Positions 59,477-64,000 of a stretch of 64,000 bases of DNA are shown here, one piece after another. The translations under genes were made by a program, and so were the position numbers. The DNA is from Coffea arabica (taxonomy: Eukaryota > Streptophyta > Magnoliopsida > Gentianales > Rubiaceae). Location of the stretch: assembly GCF_036785885.1 (NCBI RefSeq), contig NC_092326.1:1488001-1552000 (forward strand). Reading direction: 5' to 3'. Each line of letters begins with the position of its first letter. The first letter of the stretch is position 1. The notes beneath the pieces are model-generated. The model saw nothing but the letters and a program-made list of their open reading frames with translations. It made no database searches and had not been told where the DNA came from.

Positions 59477-61129
59477 GGGATAATTGCAGAAACCTCCCCT
59501 GAGATTTCTGACATTTGCACTGACCTCCCCTCTAGGTTTAGAAATTGCATTCACCTCCCCTGAACAGTAACAATTCGTTGCAGAAACCTCCTTGACAGCT
59601 TGATGTCCCATTAAAAAATTATTTGTAGAAGTGAGATAAAAAATTTCTTCCAATTTTGCCCTCATCTTGCTTGACGATTATTATTTGCTTGACAATTGCT
59701 TAACTAATTATCTAATAGTTAAGCTAATTAACTATTAACTAATTATCTAATTAACTATTAACTATTAACTAATTATCGAATTAATTAATTAACTAATTAA
59801 CTAATTTCTATTTATCTAATTTACTAATTAACTAAAGCTGTTGTCTGTCTGAAACTAACAAACTATTTGCATGTTAAACTAATTAACTGCTTAACTAATT
59901 AACTAATTAACTAACTAACTGATTAACAGACTATTTACATGTTAAACTATATGCAGTACGCATTACCTATTTAAAGTATCGACTCTTTATGGGTATTTTA
60001 CTTTCAAACATTTAATTTATGATAAAAACATCAATGTTTGTAAGTAAAATTCAAAAAGTGTTACAGTAATATTCTTACAAAAAGGGAGGGGCATAGGGCC
60101 ATAAATTAAATATTTGAAAGTAAGAATATTGATATTTTTTGTAACACTTTTTGAATTTTACTTACAAATATTGATATTTTTATCATAAATTAAATGTTTG
60201 AAAGTAAAATATCCATAAAGAGCCGATACTTTAAATAGGTAATGCGTACTGCATATAGTTTAACATGCAAATAGTCTGTTAATTAGTTAAGCAGTTAATT
60301 ACTTAATTAGTTTAACATGCAAATAGTTTGTTAGTTTCAGACAAACAACAGTTTAGTTAATTAGTTAATTAGATAATTAGTAAATTAGATAAATAGAAAT
60401 TAGTTAATTAGTTAATTAATTAATTAGATAATTAGTTAGTTAATTAGTTAAGCAGTTAATTAGTTAATTAGTTTAACATGCAAATAGTTTATTAGTTTCG
60501 GATAGACAACAGCTTTAGTTAATTAGATAATTAGACAATTAGTTAATTAGATAAACAAAATTAGTTAATTAATTAATTAGTTAAGTAGTTAATTAGTTTA
60601 ACATGCAAATAGTTTGTTAGTTTCGGACAGACAACAGCTTTAGTTAATTAGATAATTATTTAATTAGTTAATTAGATAAATAGAAATTAGTTAATTAGTT
60701 AATTAATTAATTTAATTAGTTAATAGTTAATTAGTTTAACTATGCAGAAATAGTTTGATTAGTTAATAACTGTTAACAATTAGATAATTAGTTATTATTT
60801 TAACTATGAGAAATAGTTTGATTAGTTAATTAGTTAATTAGATAAAATAGAAATTAGTTAATTAGTTAATTAGTTAATTAATTTAACTATGCAGAAATAG
60901 TTTGATTAGTTTAATTTGTTTAACAAATTAAACGTTGGTTTTGATGAAAGTACTCAAACCTTTCATCCAGTAAAGTCAAATCCAATAGGGGTACTCTAGT
61001 AATTTCATACACTTTTACCTTTTAAATTAGTTCCAACTTTTTCTAGGGGAGGTTAATACAATTTCAAAATTGATAGGGGAGGTCAGTGCAAATGTCAGAA
61101 ATTTCAGGGGAGGTTTCTGCAATTATCCC
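59477..61129. mobile_element. Mutator-like foldback element (1,653 bp)
   Basis: The ends are GGGATAATTGCAGAAACCTC and its inverted copy GAGGTTTCTGCAATTATCCC, with ~90-bp terminal inverted repeats. The perfect 9-bp target duplication ATAGAACAA flanks it (59468-59476 and 61130-61138). The interior folds back: 59928-60076 is a near-perfect inverted copy of about 60119-60272 around a ~40-bp loop. TTAATTAG-type tandem repeats (59690-59930 inverted against 60280-60900) extend the hairpin; the GACAACAGCTTTAGTTAATT phrase recurs several times on the right arm. No ORF. The related block C at 63650-64000 lacks the insertion. Confidence 0.93.
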
Positions 61130-61138
61130 ATAGAACAA

Positions 61139-61465
61139 TTCTTAAAGTTTTAAACCTTGTTACTTGACAACATCTCAACCATCAATGATTTGCAAAGATT
61201 TGCTGATTAGACAATTATATACCAAGTATCACTCCGTTGCGTGATCCATCATCGAGGTGATTGACTGAGGCACGACAATTGGTCCTTGAGACTTCATCTT
61301 CATGGTTTCATTATTCAAAGCTAGAAATGAAACCATTCGATGCTATAGGTCACCTAACCATAGGGCGCCATAGATGCCAACTTTATTCACTTTCATTCTA
61401 AATTGGCCCTTCTAATGGCACGGGGATTAAGAGATGGAGAGGGGTCACGATCGGTAAGTATGCCC
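61139..61465. repeat. Repeat block C, left copy (right copy about 63662-64000)
   Basis: The two copies align with many substitutions but clear colinearity (shared phrases include CAACCATCAATGATTT, GGCACGACAATT / GACACGACAATT, and CCAACTTTATTCACTTTC). The left copy extends upstream of the foldback element (about 59440-59476). Non-coding. Confidence 0.8.
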
Positions 61466-62094
61466 GCCCCATAGGGATAGAAATGGGGCAGAGAGAAATG
61501 CGGAGTGGGAGTAGGGGTTGCGGGAATTTGTCTCAGTACTATCCCCACCTATAAATTAAATAAATTAATTAATACGTAAATATTTGTCAATATCTATGTA
61601 CATATTATATATAGTAGGGGTGGTGGGGATGTGTATTGGTACTATCCCCACCTCTATATATATATAGCCATACACACATACACATACAAACATATACATT
61701 ATAATTTGAAAACTCATGATATCATGATTTGTGTGGTAAAATGATGATTTTGTTATTTTTAGTTTACTGAATTTTTTTTTTTTTTTTGTGTATTGCATGT
61801 TTGCAATAAGATAATAATAGTAGCAGATATTACTTTAGTTATGCTAATAAATATGGAGAAATATTTTTAAAAGATTAAAGTATATTTTAAACTTAATTTC
61901 ATGTTGAATTTTAGTTAAAAGTTCAAAAGATTGATTTATACAGTTATTTGTTGATATTATATATGAAAAATTATGAAAAATAGAAGTTTAATTTGAACCA
62001 CCCAATGGGGCACCCTTATTGGGTAGTGGGGTGGGGGCAGGGGGAATAGTTTAGGGCACAGGAGGGGAGACGGGAGAGGGTTCTCTAATTCCAA
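61466..62094. repeat. Degenerate GGGGTGG/CCCCACC-type repeat
   Basis: Short runs such as GGGATAGAAATGGGGCAG, ACTATCCCCACCT (twice, at about 61537 and 61650) and GGGGTGGGGGCAGGGGG bracket an AT-rich interior. The GTATTGGTACTATCCCCACC phrase is locally duplicated. It lies between blocks C and B. Confidence 0.45.
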
Positions 62095-62680
62095 ATCCAT
62101 CTCGTTGTCATTCCTAGTCACCAACTCTTTAAAACCTAGAAATTTTAGTTTTCCCTCACATAAGTTTTGAAGTAAATGTTAACTTCTACCTCCAAAAAAA
62201 GTTCTATAAAATATTATTATAAAATTAAATGTTATTTGTATATACTGTTTTTCGATCAAAGTAATTGTTATGCTTCCTTCTACATAGATAACATAGCAAG
62301 ACCTGTATAATTTCAATAAAAAATTTAAGGATAATCTAAAATTTGGATAAACATCATGAAGTGAAGGTGATGAACCATTTTCAAGGACAATAGCTAGTAG
62401 ACTCTTAAAAGTCAATTTTGAAGTTTGGAACGACAAAACTTGCTTTCTTCATGTGTCCAAGTTGAGTTTTTTTAGATTTTGATTATCAGATTTGGAATTT
62501 TTTGGATCTATTCGATAGAGCTCTCCATATTATCCTGTTTTTTGATATCTGTATATGTTTAATGATGTAATTTCTATCATTAATGCAAATTTTAATAAAA
62601 CTATGATATTTTATATATATATAAAATGGAGGTAATTATCCAGGGGTTTACCAAGTCAACATAATTTGTGGGCCCAAGGG
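62095..62680. repeat. Repeat block B, right copy
   Basis: Diverged copy of 4033-4457 in the same orientation. It contains an insertion of about 150 bp (around 62455-62625) that is not in the left copy. Confidence 0.75.
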
Positions 62681-62712
62681 ATTTGACAAGGTGTAACTTA
62701 TATTGTATAGGA

Positions 62713-63370
62713 TAGGTATTTTATAGGTATTTTAATGGATAGGGTTTGATTTAGATCTCTTTGATCTACATTCATACTTATTAAATTTAGTTAGACCCAA
62801 ACTCATACCCAACCCCTTATGGGTTTGAAAAAGTAAACTCAAACCCGAACCCTCATAGGTTTAGGTATTCAACGGGTATTCGTGAATACTTTTTTGAACA
62901 TACAATGAAGAACCAAAGTAAAAATATTTTGAAAATATATAGAGTTAAAAAATAACATAAATATCATCGAATTTTTATTTTGAAATAATAAAATCAACAT
63001 TCATGATGTTGAACACAATATTATGAACTCAAAGAAAGAATTATTATCAACTAAAACTATTTGTTTTCAAAGTTTCAACTGTGTCTATATTCAATCTTTT
63101 ATTTATTTGCTTTCATTTTTTCATTTTTTCTTGAAAATGTTTGTACTAATTATAATGACATAGAATATTAGGTTATTTTCCGAATTTACTGATACATACA
63201 CACACATAGAACATTGCATGGGTATTTGTAGGGTCTAATTTGGATTTGAATTTGGATTTAAATCATAGAAAACCATACTCCACCCAAATTCATGATTCTT
63301 TTGCGGGATCTAGATTTGGTTAGGGTCTGGGTTAATAAATTAAACCTAAACCCTACTCAGATATACTGGG
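62713..63370. repeat. Repeat block A, right copy
   Basis: Near-identical to 1-656, in the same orientation. Past about 63370 it continues GGTTTGGATTTGATTTGG, where the left copy is broken by an LTR. Confidence 0.85.
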
Positions 63371-64000
63371 TTTGGATTTGATTTGGATAAAATCCGATCC
63401 ATTGACATACCTAGTTCGGTACCATAGGCCACCCTTAAAACAGTGCGTGTAGGTGAAATATGGATGAAATTAATTGGAATAGCACCTTTTTAATTAGATA
63501 AGACATCATTGTCAGCCTATAATCTAGTTCCGTATACAACTTCTTTTATAATCCAAATATAGAATGTTGCATTCGATTAATAATAAACAATAATGTTGAT
63601 TAATGAAACATACGGTGGCATGCATAATTGAAGAGTGCACCTATCTTTTATTATGTTCCGTGAATAGAAGAATCCGAAAAGTTTTAAACCTCTTGTTACT
63701 TGACTTTCAACCATCAATGATTTTTCAAAATTTGCTAATTGGACAATAACATACCAAGAATCACGCCGTTGCATGATCCATCTTCGAGTTCATTCATTGA
63801 GACACGACAATTTGTCTAGAATTTTCATCTTCCTGGTTTCATCACTCAAAGCTGGAAATGACATGAGAATTAAGAGGTCACCTCCTTTCCATAACGACTT
63901 AAACCATAGGGCAGATAGATACCAACTTTATTCACTTTCCCTCTAAATTGGCCCATCCAATGGCATGAGAATTAAGAGGTAGGGAGTGGTCATGATAGGA
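63371..64000. repeat. Spacer and repeat block C, right copy
   Basis: 63371-63640 is non-coding with nothing recognised. From about 63662 it is block C, with GAATAGAAGAATCCGAAAAG in place of the foldback element's duplicated target site. The window ends inside this block. Confidence 0.75.

Noticed and set aside
59690..60930. TTAATTAG-type repeats considered as a CRISPR-like or satellite array
   Set aside because: The repeats are degenerate, have no unique spacers and pair across a central loop inside a TIR-bounded element, so they belong to the foldback transposon.
1..64000. Search for a novel defence, toxin or gene-cluster system
   Set aside because: Apart from the dioxygenase and transposon genes I could find no set of co-oriented unknown genes. 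The remaining ORFs are short, overlapping or repeat-derived, and plant intergenic DNA explains them.

Overview
This window is nuclear DNA of a flowering plant, most likely a dicot. It is AT-rich, carries a spliced four-exon gene of the SRG1-like 2-oxoglutarate-dependent dioxygenase (2OGD) family, and is dominated by plant-type mobile elements: Ty3/gypsy and Ty1/copia remnants, En/Spm (CACTA) transposons, LINE, SINE and Mutator-like foldback elements. No bacterial, organellar, rRNA, convincing tRNA or CRISPR feature was seen.

The window looks like a decayed tandem array of 2OGD genes spread apart by transposons. Copy 1 is an orphan last exon (5472-5714). Copy 2 is dispersed: a 46-bp promoter scrap (8061-8106), an exon 3 with an in-frame stop (17568-17892), and a 1-kb block (47511-48499) about 95% identical by eye to the block before the copy-1 exon (4458-5447). 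Copy 3 (51336-58824) is the only complete gene. Its four exons join in phase into a 356-residue enzyme with all iron and 2-oxoglutarate ligands, although intron 2 is swollen to 4.9 kb by a LINE, a SINE, a tiny poly(A) retro-insertion and a Mutator-like MITE.

Layout: 1-5447 repeat blocks A and B around an LTR fragment of a gypsy family; 5472-8942 orphan exon, LINE fragment, hairpin and a small secreted-type ORF; 9800-16402 a minus-strand Ty3/gypsy element with one full 3.0-kb LTR, one truncated LTR and a broken gag; 17568-17892 the exon 3 pseudogene; 19032-34413 a gypsy gag-protease remnant split by CACTA-1 (19439-33502), which carries a captured piece of a VPS8-like host gene and is itself split by a very young 8.6-kb non-coding LTR element (23071-31681); 34600-45800 a copia remnant split by CACTA-2 (35245-45091), which carries broken TNP2-like and TNPA-like genes; 46200-51230 duplicated and repetitive intergenic DNA; 51229-58824 the intact dioxygenase; 59477-61129 a 1.65-kb Mutator-like foldback element; 61139-64000 blocks C, B, A and C again.

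No new functional system is claimed. The strongest observations are the VPS8-like capture by a CACTA element, the young coding-free LTR element, the intact 2OGD gene with its transposon-filled intron, and the foldback element with a related empty site nearby. All family assignments come from motif recognition by eye, without database searches.
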